Origin: Obelidium mucronatum
Lineage: Eukaryota; Chytridiomycota; Chytridiomycetes; Chytridiales; Chytriomycetaceae
Length of the DNA: 64,000 nucleotides
Direction of reading: 5' to 3'
Assembly: GCA_025765595.1 (NCBI GenBank)
Contig: JAIVFH010000032.1
Coordinates: 1-64,000, forward strand
Part shown: in pieces, positions 34,186 to 46,250 of the stretch
Numbering within the stretch: position 1 is the first letter of the stretch
How the letters are laid out: every line of letters starts with the position of its first letter
Program-made: the position numbers and the translations under genes
The notes under the pieces: generated by a model
The model's database searches: none
Told to the model about the DNA's origin: nothing
The model's input: the letters and a program-made list of their open reading frames with translations, nothing else

Positions 34186-36374
34186 TTGACAGAGCAAGAA
34201 CAGGAAATTTTGACGAACGCCGTTAGTAAACATGGCGTCAGAGTTAAAAAAGCATACCTTCAAGCCAGAGAAAATTACGCACAACAGTTTAGCAAGGAAA
34301 TTGTTGTAATCGATGTGAGTTTGTTTTTATTATTGAATCATCCATCACCCATCTGCCCATCTGCAGCCAAGAATCTAAAGTAATAACAATGATAGGCATA
34401 TATCAAATATGCAACAAAGCAAGCAAAAGTTGTGACAGTGGCCAAGGGATTAAATGTAGAGTTGGGGGCCAAAGAATCAAATGACGCGTCGAGCTCAAGT
34501 CCGCACACTCACACAAACAACACAAATGACTGCATTCCCTCCAACAATGAAGCGAATGCATTTTCTTTAACTGATACCCATAGTTTGTTTGGGGCAGAAA
34601 CGCGAAATTCAGGTTGGTTAATTTGACATGACGTTCACAATAACAACTGAAACTGAGCAGCAACCATACCCCATCAAGACCAACCAGCATATACACAAAC
34701 ATATACTTTAGAAATAGAGGAAAGAGCAGCAACAGCTGCTGGTTTTCGGGAACCGACTGAAGCGCCCGAGTTAGTTGCAGCCAACTCAAGAAACAACATT
34801 AACGCCGGTGTGGCCAGAAACAATGAAGAATCTCTCAATAATCAAGGGAATGATGTCATTATTTGCAGTCGAAGAATTCCCAGAAAATTGAGACAGAGGC
34901 CCTCAGTCTCAGAATACGCTGTTTACCTGATCTGGGCTGGAGCGATTGTAGCAGGTAGAAATCTAATCATTAATGTCGTTATTGGATATATAGAACTTAT
35001 TTATTTGAGTAGAATACAACAAAACGCAGCTGGCTGTGAATCCAAACTTTAGAACTACAAACTTCCTACGATGGGAGCAAGAAAATATAACCAACCAAGT
35101 ATGGAGAAACTTTGTACAATGTCATTCAAAAGGCGGAAACAGAGGAGCATGTTCAATTATGGGAACACTTCAAAAAGGAAAAAGAGAGGATGAACAGTGA
35201 CCGCCATGTCGAAATGACGGCTGCAGAAGTCCTTAAAGACGAAAGGGAGATCAAGGAAGATATTATGGAGCTGCTTCAACTTTTAAGTATGTTCCTATCA
35301 AAATATTTTTAGATAAACTGAACAAAACAAACATAGACAAAAACCATAACATACAACACCTTGGCTGGTTCTACAATACTGTAACAGGACATTCAGCAGA
35401 ATCAACTTGCGGAAACTATGCCAAGGCAGCCAGCGTTGAGATGATGAAGCAACGGGAGACACGAGTGCCACTACTTATTGCATTCGAACAACACAGAATT
35501 CAAAAAAAAGTACAAACCAGAGCCGCAGTCACAGAGAATGACAAAGATTTGTCCTCACAGCGCCTTATGGTCAACAAATTGCTGTTGGACCTTCTGAACG
35601 CGGCCTTGGCAAATATTGGGATCCCAAAAAAAGCCACAAAGTTCCAACTCCAAAAACTGCTTTCCTCTGATGGATACTTTGGGCTGAAAATGGTTGGATT
35701 CCCTGTATCGAAAGAGAATTACAAGAAAATGACACTTCGGGTGAGTCACTTCCCAAAAAGATAAAACACTCACCAATAAAACGCTCCCCAAACCAAAGGA
35801 GTGCGAACTTATTAAAACCCAGAGCCGAAATATTCAGTTTGTTTTGGTTCCAGACAAGATTCACGTCTCTGATGGAGGTGCAAGCGGCGGTAATGCTGGA
35901 GTTGGAAGCAGCAGTAACATTGGATCCGGTGAAGTCATCGGTGGTGACATTCAACTTGAAACATTGTCAGAATCAGATGATTCTGAGTCACAGGAGTCGA
36001 TTGCTGAATTACGTCAGGCCGAAGTTGTTTCTGACGAAGATGCAGTTGCTGAAGTTACTGTTGAAGTAGCAGAGGCAGCCGTTGAAGAATTGATTACTGA
36101 CGAAAGTATTGAAGTTGATAAACTGCCAGCAGTTGAAGTAGCAGTAACTGTTGAAGCGTCTGTTGTGGAAGCGGCAGTCGAAATCGCTCAAGTTGCAACA
36201 GCTGGAACAACTGCAACTGCTGAAGAGGTATTAGCTGCAGTCTCCAACAACCATGAAAAAATTCTCTCACCTGCAGAGAAGAGCACCAAAAAACGTAAAG
36301 CGCCTGAAAGGCCTGAAAGGGTGCAGGTGAAACGGGTTTCAAGAAGACAAGCTGCAAAAGCCACAGTGGAATAG
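34186..36374 (+). CDS. KDZ-element passenger gene of unknown function (SANT-like start, acidic tail)
   Basis: Several exons chain in frame: GLTEQEQEILTNAVSKHGV (from about 34186, resembling a Myb/SANT-type helix), then about 34399-34610, 34670-34953, 35018-35098, 35133-35286, 35337-35740 and 35842-36374. The middle is helical and charged (EEHVQLWEHFKKEKERM); the final exon is a Glu/Val/Ala-rich tail followed by a basic end (KSTKKRKAPERPERVQVKRV), suggesting a nuclear protein. The true first exon is uncertain because in-frame stops precede 34170. Its position between the inverted repeats means it moves with the transposon; a role in target or end binding is only a guess. Confidence 0.5.
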
Positions 36375-36474
36375 CGGGGAGTTGATGTGAATGCGGATGG
36401 CGGCTGGATGGTGATGGGAGATGGGATGGTGGTGTGTTGGTGATAGATGCTTTTTTTTTATTTCATTGAAATAA

Positions 36475-36996
36475 ATGCCTTACTGCCCGCTTAACCGCAC
36501 CTGTCGCTTTCCACTCACTGGACTTGATGCACACCTGCGTGAGCATCATCAAGTGCATTCAAGTCTAATCCAAGCACTTTGCCGATACAGCGCAGCAGAG
36601 GACCACCTTCTGGAAGAATTGACGGGACTTGTCAAACTGGAGCAGATGACCACCGAGGAGCATGCTAAGTGGGTTAACCACATGATTACGAAGAACTTTC
36701 GCGAACTGTGAGATTCCTTTTTTTTTTGCTTTGTTTGTTAAGGTCGTTATTGTAGAGTCGAATATCATAGTACACGTCGCCACATCATGCCATTCTTATG
36801 GTTGAGCCCTTTGAAATTCCGACGTCAAGTACAAGAGACAATGACAACAAAATATCCTCATTCTGTGTATGCGGCAGCAACAGCATATGCTGCGGTGTGG
36901 CTACGCTTGAAGCGGGAGAACACTCACTTACAAGTCAAGCCTGGCTATGACGCGGTCCTAGCAGAAATTGAAGCACAGAACCGTTATTTAAACTAA
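36475..36996 (+). CDS. Small zinc-finger-like passenger protein of the KDZ element (157 aa)
   Basis: Exons 36475-36707 and 36756-36996 join in phase. The N-terminus YCPLNRTC...LDAHLREHH has the spacing of a single C2H2-type finger. The remainder is helical with no recognised family. It starts about 100 bp after the end of the preceding passenger gene, on the same strand, and converges on the transposase. Function unknown; a DNA-binding accessory role is inference. Confidence 0.6.
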
Positions 36997-37323
36997 TTAA
37001 ATGAGACTTTTGGTTTTTTTTAGGAATTTAAATAAATATTTATTTTGGTATTTTTTGTATGGCTTTCTATGGGATTTTTACTAGAGTTTGTACACATATT
37101 CACTGTTGCAGCATCCAAAAACCATTTCCTGCATCTGGCACACATCTCAGTTGTGGCAAATACTTATTCAAACAGCTATTGAAAGTTTTTCTTTTGATTG
37201 GTTCCTTATTGCGTTCATAGCACCATATTGGGTTGACACTGGTTGAAATCAGATATGACATTTTGAAAACCATACAACCAAAAAGAAAAAAAAAAAACTT
37301 TCAATAGAATACTTTTATTTAAG

Positions 37324-40300
37324 TCATTTCTTTTTACGTTTACCACTGGGAACACACTCCTTCACATTCTGATTGCTGAGGAAGGAACGTTGGTCAGACA
37401 GTGCACTTCCAATCTCACCCAAATGATCCTCCCTCACCAAAAATTGATGCTCCAGGTACAAATCACTTGCTTTCATTGCATACACAGCTTCCACCTGAAC
37501 CTTTCGCTGAATAATACGCAACAAGGCAACACGATCCCGTTCCACTCCAACGGCATCCAATAACAAGCTCGCCTTCCCCCAATACGCAGATTTTCTGTGT
37601 TCAAAGAACTCCACTGTGTTTTGCAAGTAGTTCAGATGGTGGTACAAGTCTTCACAATTTCGCCAATAGAGGGTGACAAGGGATTTCACGTCTTTAGTAT
37701 CCAAGCTTGAAAATCCAAAGCCAGTGACTGATTCAAGCTCCAGTTTGACTTCAGCAAATGTGAGAGAAGCACGTTCAGGATCCAATGCTGAAAACATATA
37801 AAAAATAATTAAAATAATTAAAATAAAAAAATTAAAAAAAATTAAAAATAAACCTCTAAGTTCATCAGCCAGTTTGTAGAAAGAAACAAAAGATGAAGAT
37901 AAAGCGGTTTTGAGGCGGGACGCCATTTTTGTTCCTGGTGCAGACCGCAGGTGACGTTGTACCGAAAGAATTGTTCGAGCAACCGCATCCATCTTTTCAC
38001 GAATAGATTCTCGGGAAGACAAGCCAGAAGGAGAGTTGCTTGAAACCAGCCGCTGCCGAAGCTTTGTTGCATCTCGCAAACAGATTTATAGTTAGTAGTA
38101 TCCAGCTCCGAAACATGAACTCCCAATGCTTTCCGTATTTCCTTCAGACCAGCACTAATTATTGCCAATTTTCCGGCAGTCCATGTTGCAAATGATTTTA
38201 TCTTTCCCTGATTGTGGTGCATGACAACCAACACAATATCCATTTCCCGATTCTCTTTTGTTTCCCTTTGTGTTAATCCTACACTTCGTGACAGTACTGA
38301 ATTGAATCGTTCATGTCCTTCCCCTTCAAGTGTCAAACCCAAACCCATAATGATACGTGGACCAAAAAGGCACTGACAATTCTTACCGTGAGCATACACA
38401 TGCATTCCAGGTATGAACAAGAGTATTAACGCTGCCGTTGTGAAGGTGCTCCAGAGACCGTAGTGCATCCAATGTGACAGCAGTTTGCATGCTATGTCAT
38501 AACCAAAAATGACTGCGCGGCCAAATGATAACAGCCATTCCATCACATCATCAGCGTACAACAGCCTTTCCCCTCCTTTTGCGTCTAAACATGAACTAAA
38601 TTTAATTTAATTAAAAACTAATTACAATGGAACAAACCATAGATTCGGTGAACAACACCATGTGCTGCACAGTCCACATGAATGATTCTGTCAATATCTT
38701 TTCCATCTGCTCCATTGATTTCGCTCCCTGCCCTGTGTTGCGATTCACAGCCAAGCTTTGCTGCTTTTGCTTTCGTTGAATTTTGGACATGATCGAACAC
38801 TGATGTCTGTGCGAACCATGCAGTTGCAAAGTCAAACACGCCATGACTGCCGCCTCCACCCTGAGCCACAGACCTTTTATTGGCTGATTCGAATCCATCC
38901 ATTGTCTGTAAATTAGTGGGTTAGAAATAAAAAGTGGGTTAGAAATAAAAAGAGAGTAATTACAAGATAAAAGAAAAAAATACATGTGCAATCGGACCCT
39001 TTGGTTGAACTCCGCCAATACATGCAGGACAAATATCCTTCCCCAAGCTCCATTCCTGATTGCATTCCGCTAACACCAAGCCCAGCTCCCTTTCCATCTC
39101 ATGAGTAAACAGTCCATGTTGTGTTGCATGAAGAACTGTTGCAAACTGACGTACAGCATCCATGTATGGCTGGTATACATTCAACCCCTTGACATTCTGG
39201 AATTCATCTCCCATAAAGACTTCAGCTGAAAGTTGATACGAAACTCCAGCAGAACGCAGTTTGAGTCCAAGAGTAAGCATTTGGAGGGAAAACGCACGTG
39301 CTACATAAGCAATTAGAGACGGAGACAGATACACTAAAAAAACAAAAAACATACTTGGGTTTTGCAAACGAGAGGGGAAAACCCCATGGTCCCTTATCAG
39401 AACTTTGGAAACCTCAACGCAATCCAAATGATTCGCACATGTCAGCAACGTGACTCGCTCCACTCCAGTCAATGAATGGATTCGCAGCATGTGCCCACCA
39501 CCCTTTGCATTTGCACAGCATTGAATGCTTTTCATCCGAGTATTGGAGCCACTTGCATTGACAGGTGCGTTGGTTGTTGTTCGCAATGGCGGAGGCTTGT
39601 CATGTTCATCCAAGACAGAGTGGCATGTGTTATTCCAACAATGTAGCACAGCATGGGGTTGACAGTAGAAGATATGCTCAATGGTGGAGTTTGCCATACA
39701 CGTATGGCACTTGTACATAGCAGCGGAACCGCAAAGACCACTTGAGCAGGTTCGGCCATCCAAGTCACTTGTTTGGAAGCATGCAAGACCTTCCACAAGA
39801 TGGCTTCGGGCATTGCGGAAACTTGAGATAAACCTGCGCCGTCGCTCCGAATGTGAGACACCTGGCTGCTTTGTTGAGTCTGGCAAGGTGGCACCAATCA
39901 GCTGCCGGATTTCAGCATGCATGTCTGAGTCATCGTCATACTCTTCTTCAGAGTCCAGTTCAAGGGGAAACAAGTCTTCGTTGTCAGATGACGTTACGGA
40001 TGCTGTGCAATGTTTTGTTTGGATTGTTAGTAAAGTGCCAAACTCTTTTATACAATAATAAAACACAGACACAGTCTTGGGGAAATCGCTGGTGTTTTGG
40101 GGTGATGGAGGAAGGGAAAAGGAACCAAGCACTTACCCACAAACTCATTGTCATCGAAGTCCATGAACTCCTCAACAGGAGGATAATAAACCGTGGGAGC
40201 GGTAGCGGCCCAAGAAGCCCGTTGATGCTCTTCGTGTGCTTGGGCGAAGCGGGCGTAGTCGGCAGTGCGATCTGGATTCACAGTATTGGGGGCAAAGAGG

Positions 40301-40440
40301 TCCACTGGCTGCCCATTGAAGTCGCGGTGGTTCTCTGGATCCTCTGGTGGTCGGTGTCCACGGCGGCGGCGGTACTTGCGTTCAGGGTGCTGGGTGTTGG
40401 TGGCGGAGGTGTAGTTGGAGGACTTCCTTTTCTTCGGCAT
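37324..40440 (-). CDS. KDZ (Kyakuja-Dileera-Zisupton) transposase (about 910 aa, one frame break)
   Basis: Exons 40137-40440, 39355-40002, 38984-39300, 38638-38905, 37854-38584, 37324-37787. The N-terminus is basic (MPKKRK), followed by an acidic patch and a Cys cluster (SSGLCGSAAMYKCHTC...YCQPHAVLHC) like the CxC modules that accompany KDZ transposases. The catalytic region shows DCAAHGVVHRIY, FGYDIACKL, IPGMHVYAHGKNCQCLFGP and GLGLTLEGEGHERFNSVLSR, the family's conserved blocks. A one-base deletion (short T run near 38066) shifts exon 5; downstream LRDATKLRQRL continues the expected helical end. With that base the protein is complete; as given it is probably inactive. Confidence 0.9.
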
Positions 40441-40542
40441 TTTTTTTGACTCACCACGCGTCTCTTTTTTTGGGGCATGGACAATGCGTGAGTTGAAAAT
40501 TTTTTTTTCATTGTTTATAATAATAGCCAAAAAGACTAGGTG
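40437..40542 (-). repeat. Right terminal inverted repeat of the KDZ element
   Basis: Reverse complement begins CACCTAGTCTTTTTGGC and matches the left end over about 105 bp. The transposase start codon sits at its inner edge. Confidence 0.95.
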
Positions 40543-40550
40543 AAAAATCT

Positions 40551-41060
40551 AATCACAGTGTCAAACCAATCTGAAACGCAAAAATTCAAATGCTAGAAGC
40601 AGCAGTTGGGAACTAGTAGTTGGGAAACCTGGGGGCTAAAAAGCTGCATTAGAGGCACAGTTCAAGAGCACAGACTGGCAGCCTGAACTTTATTTCTGAT
40701 TTTTTTTTGAATTAAGAAAGTTGTTTCATTGTGGGTTGTGGTTGTTGTTGATTTTGCTTTAACATGGCATTTCTGCAGGAAATAATGTTTGGGCTGCCTT
40801 TGACTGCAGGACAGGGAAATAGGGTGGATGAGGGTGGGTTTCTCAAGCAAGCTCTATGGTTTGGAAAAGGGAAGCATCTCCAAAATTGAACACCATCTGG
40901 CTTGTTAAGGCTTGATTGGTGGGATCTCTCAATATATTGATCCCACACAGCTAAGCCTTCCATGAGTACTATACCTACAATTAAAAGCATCTTCATTTTG
41001 TATCTTCAGGGGTTTCAATGCATGGAAACTGTAAATTTATTGGTAAACAAAAAATAACCT
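40551..41060. other. Intergenic, no gene seen
   Basis: Flanks the transposon on the right. Contains a short near-repeat GCAGTTGGGAACTAGTAGTTGGG at about 40602 but no coding or RNA signature. Confidence 0.45.
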
Positions 41061-43287
41061 TCAAGAAAAGTCTGTGTAACCGATTCCCCGTTTGTCCCTC
41101 TTAAAATTCCTAATGGCAAGTGGGTAGGCAAGCCCACAGTCCCGTTGTCCCAGACGCTGGCCAGGCGTCCAACCTGTACTTGTGAAATTTGATACCAAGA
41201 CAGCTCTTGGACCCCAGCTTTCCCAGCCGCATACCGCCAACAGCTGCTTCCAACAGTTGCTGCTTTCCAAAGCTCTCATCCAAGTGACATCCAGGCCAAC
41301 AACTTCGCAGAGACCCCACAGCCCCTCTGCCCCGACAACAAACTTTCTCCAATCACCCTTGGAGATACAATGCCACGGTTTGCTGCGCACCACCAGCATT
41401 TGACGTACAACGTCAATTACAGCCGTGATGCGTGCATCCAAATCCCTACCCCCATAGTACATCTTGAATACCTGGGGGTAGTAGTAGATGCAGAACAAAG
41501 TGCGCAGCTCTTGGTCCACTGGAACATGTGCCATCTTTCTTCTAAGGCAACCGGCCATGTTGATATTTGCCTCTAGAAGCAAATGCTCAACAGCCGGCTG
41601 AAGAAGCACAAGAAGTTCCAGAACTTCGGTAACATGCTGGACTGTCTCTTCAATTATGCATCGGGGGGCTGGTTCACCAAGATCAGCAGCCTGATTTACC
41701 AATAAATCAAGATCATGATGAGAGTGGCCACTTGCTGGTTGAAATGGACAAAACCCAATGTTGAGTCGTGCTGTTCACATGTAACCATGTTTAAATAAAT
41801 TCAGCTTTAACAAAATATTTAACTGTATTTTACCACAGATTTCTTGTCCAGCTGCTGTGGTTGGGGCATTTCTTTCTTCCTCTGATTTAAGTCCTTCTAG
41901 TTTTTCCTCTGATTTGGCTGATCTTGTTCCTTTGAGTTCTTTGACTTCTACTTCTTCAATTTCTTCGACTTCTTTGACTTTGTCTTTCACGTGTTTGACT
42001 ACTTTTTCGTCTTCTTTGACTTCTTTGTTTGGCTGTTCAACAAGTGCACACATGGTATCCTGAAGTAAAAACACATCATATATTATGTACAAATGAAAAA
42101 AATAGTGGAATAGACTTTTTGTTACCTGATCTGAATCCGTTGCACTTTGTTCAAGAATGTAATAGTCATTCATAGGAACAGTCACCATAGCCTCTGATTC
42201 AACCTTTCTGGCTGAAAATTGCATGGTGCTTTCAGTTTCAAAAAAATCAATCCTGTATCTTGGGATAAGATTTTCCTGGCAATAGGTTTCGTTGGTTGCT
42301 GTTACAGCAGTAGCTGGCATTGACTGTTGGTGGTTGTCTTCAAGAGACTTGGTTGATTCAGTAGCCGTAGCAGGAGTTAACATTGGTTCTTGTTCAATAG
42401 TAGCTGGGATGGCATTGCTCAAAGTCAATTGAATGGTTGTGACTTGTCGTGGCAAATCTGGTTGTTCCGGCACTTTGACCGGTTCTAGGTCTTTGAAAAT
42501 TCAAGTCAGATGTCACCGATTCTGATACAAAAACAAAAAAATACACACCATTTTTTTGATTGCAGGGCTGATTGCTGCGGGTACTGAAGGAGAAGAATCT
42601 TTTCGGTGCACTTGAGACAACAGCATTCTTTTTTGAAGCAGGGCACGAGTCTAGGAAAAAGAAAAAAAATCATGATTAGATTTCACAGTACTCGATTAGT
42701 AACTGTTTCTGTTTACCATGTGTATTATTGCTGAGTCGCTGGGCAGGAGCAGTTCCAATGGTAACAGTCAATTCGTCTGAAGGAAAGAAAAAAATGGACG
42801 TCAGTTTTTCGAAAGTCAATATCTGTGTCTCACAATCATTGCCTTGAAGTGGAATACGATCCAGTTTGAAGACACGCTTCCAGATCGATGTTTTCTTGGG
42901 AAAGGATAAAGGAACAGGGTGACTTGGCACGATGGGGAGAATTTCTCGCGCTACTGCTTTTGCGTGAAAGAGCAAAAAAAAAAGGCAAACGGTTAGTTCA
43001 TTATGAGATCAATCAATTTGAATTTTTTTTAAATATACCGTGTTGCACTTTCTCGGCAGAAATACTTGAGATGGGAGCTACTTTGTCTATTTTCGGTCAG
43101 TGTCCAAAATTTTCAAATGCTTTTCAAATAATGCACACCATTACCTTGGTTACGTAGAGCGTGGCTGTTCTGAAATACCCACAACGATTGCTTTCTTGCT
43201 TGCCTTTTTTTTTTTTTAAAAAAAAGTTCTATCTCAAAGTTGACTAAAAGTAGCAAAGAAACCCACTTTTGTCGAGGCGTTTCCCAT
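41061..43287 (-). CDS. Unknown protein with N-myristoylation-type start, Glu/Lys-rich middle and conserved-looking C-terminus
   Basis: A long chain of small exons fits in phase from ATG at 43287: MGNASTK, then NSHALRNQ, APISSISAEKVQH, AVAREILPIVPSHPVPL, YELTVTIGTAPAQRL, a Ser/Lys stretch, DLEPVKVPEQPDLPRQ, an acidic coil (KVKEVEEIEEVEVKELKG) and a last exon to 41061. Most introns are phase 1. MGNAST fits the consensus for N-myristoylation, suggesting membrane attachment. The last exon (about 240 codons) is ordered and rich in W, C and aliphatics (GLWGLCEVVGLDVTWMRAL; GWESWGPRAVL) but matches no family I know. It lies 0.5 kb outside the KDZ element, so it is host or older-element sequence. Confidence 0.6.
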
Positions 43288-44681
43288 TCTTGTTAATAGG
43301 TTTTGCTTCTAAATAAGTATTTTTAAATAAGAGAAAGGGGTTAGAATAATACAAAGAAAAAAGGAGGTGGGGAGATCACAAGACCAAAAGATCTTGATCC
43401 CTGCACTCCCAACAAAGGGCAAAAGCGCGTAGAAGGAATCACAAAAGCGCTCTTCCCAGATATTAATTGCAGTTGTACTCACTGTTATTTGCGTTAAGTG
43501 CAGTAGTATGCAGGTGGGAAATAATGGGGGATTTTGAACGAAAAAAAAAGAGAAGGGAGCCAGACAATCCCACCAGCGGCAATCTTCTTCCAACAGAAAA
43601 AGCACGTGATTGCTTGAGTTGGAAGCTGTTGGAAGGTGATGGAAGGGGGGGCGCGACAAGTTTGGGAAAAAAAAAAGTTGTTGCGAGAAACCTGACTGTG
43701 CACCAAAAGACGCATCTGCCCTCACATCAAAAAACCAGCCACATGAACTTAAAAATAACTCTCAGATTTCAAGTCGAATGAACGCGTTTAGGCGGAGGCT
43801 GTTGACTGAGTTGCCGGGTCCACCTCCACCCCATTCATCTTATTCAACAAAAGAGCATCAGACTGAATTTCCAATCGCGAAGGATCAAATTATTTAAATG
43901 CTTTCATAATTCGCCCATTTTGCTGCTGATGCCGCTCAGGGAGGTGTTTGTTTGTATGATAACAAAAACAACAGTGTTCTAATGTCTTCCACTTGAACTG
44001 CCGCTTTTCTCCAAGAACATAAAAATTCAACAAGGCGATTGACTGTTATCATCTCAGGGTCAAACTATGCGAATAAAAGAAGAGTCTCGGCCTACTACCA
44101 AAAACGCGACCGATTTGAGTGAAATCAAGGCAAGCTTCCAAGGCCAAATATCCAATGAATGGTTTCTGTCCTTTGTTTTTATGCATTGAATTTTGAGTTC
44201 ATGCTCTGCTGGCATGAGAATATTCAGAGTGTCAACGCGGCGATAGTTCGAAATTATTTGCCCTATATACTGTCTGTAAGATCGGGGAGCTAATCCAATG
44301 CGATATCTCTGAATTAATCCGAAGCGACGTATTCGAGACGAGAATGAGTGATGCTGACTGTCTCGTTTTGACTGTACGTTTGTGGACGTGGTCGGAGAAG
44401 TCCAAAATCCCCAGTTTTTTGCAGTGCAGGCATTCACGCGGGATGAACTTGGCAATATGTCTGGAAAGGCGGGACGGGTGATGCTTTAGTCGGCGTTTGG
44501 GTCTTTGAACAAGACAAAAAAAGACAACAGTGCAGCCAACTTGCACCTACCAAGGACAGCTTTTTAAGAGCCTGTTATAGGTCCGATAGAGTTACTTTTC
44601 TTTATCTGCACGAAGTAGGGAAAGACTCTGTTATAGATGGAGTAAATTAAAAAAAAAAGTAGATCAAAAAAAAAATCAATC
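43288..44681. other. Intergenic, only weak frames
   Basis: Two minus-strand frames (43309-43725 and 44232-44546) have no family match and no clear splice or start context. GC content is low; no RNA gene was found. The right end must hold the MSP1 promoter. Confidence 0.4.
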
Positions 44682-46196
44682 ATGTCAAGCAACATCAACG
44701 GCAAAAAGATTGCCCTCGATATTTGCTTGTTTGCATTATCTCAAGTAGCTCTCTTCTACGGTGTCAAGGTGTGTGATGCAGCGATTTAGGCAATCGTTTG
44801 CGTTAAAAAAAAAGTGATTCAAATACACACAACATTCAGTGGGTCCTGGCGAGTCTTGATCCAGTCGGTGAAAGCAGGAAAGGAACGAAAGCGAAATCAG
44901 AAGAGATCTTTAAACGATTGGGTGTGAGTTTGAATAACTTGTTGTTGTTTTTCTTGGTAAGGTTGAGGATGTTTCCTTACAAATAGGCTCTCTCTCCACT
45001 TTTCATAGATTAACGATAAGGACTTGGATCTGAATGAATACGAAAGAGTGATTGCTTCGGAAGTGATTCATCCGGAGGATATTGGAATTTCATTCAAAGG
45101 TTGGGGAAGACTTGTTCTGTGCTTCAACGTTTTTGCTCATAATCACTCGTACTTGTCTTCATTTTTTTTTCCATCAAAAAGACATTGGAGGATTGGATCC
45201 CATTATTTCGTCGTTGAAGGAGACTGTGATTTATCCACTCGTGTACCCTCAGCTGTTTACAAGTGAAGCGTCTGGAGGATTACTTGGCGCACCGAAAGGT
45301 GTATTGTTGTATGGACCCCCAGGTATGAAAAGACACTGGATATGAGCTGATCATCCTTGTTACTGAAAGAAGACGGAAAAAAACAAACAGGAACTGGTAA
45401 AACCATGCTCGCAAAAGCTCTTGCAACAGAATCAAAGGCAACATTTGTGAATCTACCGCTCTCGACCCTCACTGAAAAGTACTTTGGAGAATCGCAAAAA
45501 CTCGTCAAGGCGTTATTCTCGTTTGCGAAAAAAGTGGAGCCGTGCATTGTGTTTATTGACGAAATCGATTCATTCTTGAGAGAACGCAGAAGTGGGGATC
45601 ATGAAGCCACGAGTATGATGAAGGCAGAGTTTATGAGTCAATGGGATGGATTGTCTACTTCGAAGCAATCGAGAGTCTTGATTCTTGGAGCCACGAATCG
45701 GCCCAATGATATTGATAAAGCGATTCTGAGGAGGATGCCGAAACGGTTTGAAGTGGGATTGCCGAATGACGAACAACGCGAAAGAATCTTGCGATTGGTG
45801 AGGAAGTTTGTCGTTGGGATATCTGTTTCAATCTAACTCTGTTCTGGTGGGATCTAGCTCTTGAAAACAGCATCCGTGTCTGCATCATTTTCTTTCCCGA
45901 CGCTTGTGCGCAAAACTGCCGGTTTGAGTGGCAGCGATTTGAAGGAACTCTGCCGGACAGCCGCGATGACACCTGTCCGCGAAGCGATTCGAGGAATCGA
46001 AATGAGCAATGTCAGCAGCACTTCGATCCTGGACTTTTCAGGACCGACGAGCGAGAGTACTGGCGCACCATCGATTGGCGGCAGCGACCTTGTGATCCGG
46101 CCGCTTGAGATGCACGACTTTTTCCCGACCGCTTCTTCTGCCGAAAGCGATGCGAACTCCGACGACGGTGTGTTTGCGGGTGGATCGCTGGACTGA
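44682..46196 (+). CDS. MSP1: MSP1/ATAD1 AAA-ATPase, mitochondrial outer-membrane extractase (382 aa)
   Basis: Exons 44682-44768, 44840-44923, 45009-45099, 45182-45322, 45391-45797, 45858-46196, all in phase. An N-terminal membrane helix ([20 protein letters not shown]) is followed by the AAA domain: [19 protein letters not shown], Walker A GPPGTGKT, Walker [10 protein letters not shown], sensor ATNRPNDID and the arginine-finger region (ILRRMPKRF). Msp1 extracts mislocalised tail-anchored proteins from the outer mitochondrial membrane. Length and topology fit the family. The Ser-rich C-terminal tail is GC-rich, and only 54 bp separate it from NOP2. Confidence 0.95.
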
Positions 46197-46250
46197 CGAA
46201 TAAAGACAACTTTCTTTCTTTTTTTTTCTTTGGACAACTCAAAAACACCA

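Larger units (their letters stand above)
33935..40550. mobile_element. Complete KDZ-type DNA transposon with 8-bp target-site duplication
   Basis: The element spans 33943-40542 (6,600 bp) between identical 8-bp direct repeats AAAAATCT (33935-33942 and 40543-40550). Both ends start CACCTAGTC and carry inverted repeats of about 105 bp (33943-34051 and 40437-40542) differing at only a few positions. It carries a minus-strand KDZ transposase (37324-40440) and two plus-strand genes (34186-36374; 36475-36996). Near-identical ends and a perfect target duplication suggest a fairly recent insertion. The gap 36997-37323 holds no gene. Confidence 0.93.

Noticed and set aside
38660..39018. Second transposase frame at 38611-39018
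   Set aside because: Only the alternative frame gives DCAAHGVVHRIY and splices in phase to the next exon.
43309..44546. Two minus-strand frames upstream of MSP1
   Set aside because: Composition is not coding-like and no signature or intron structure supports them.
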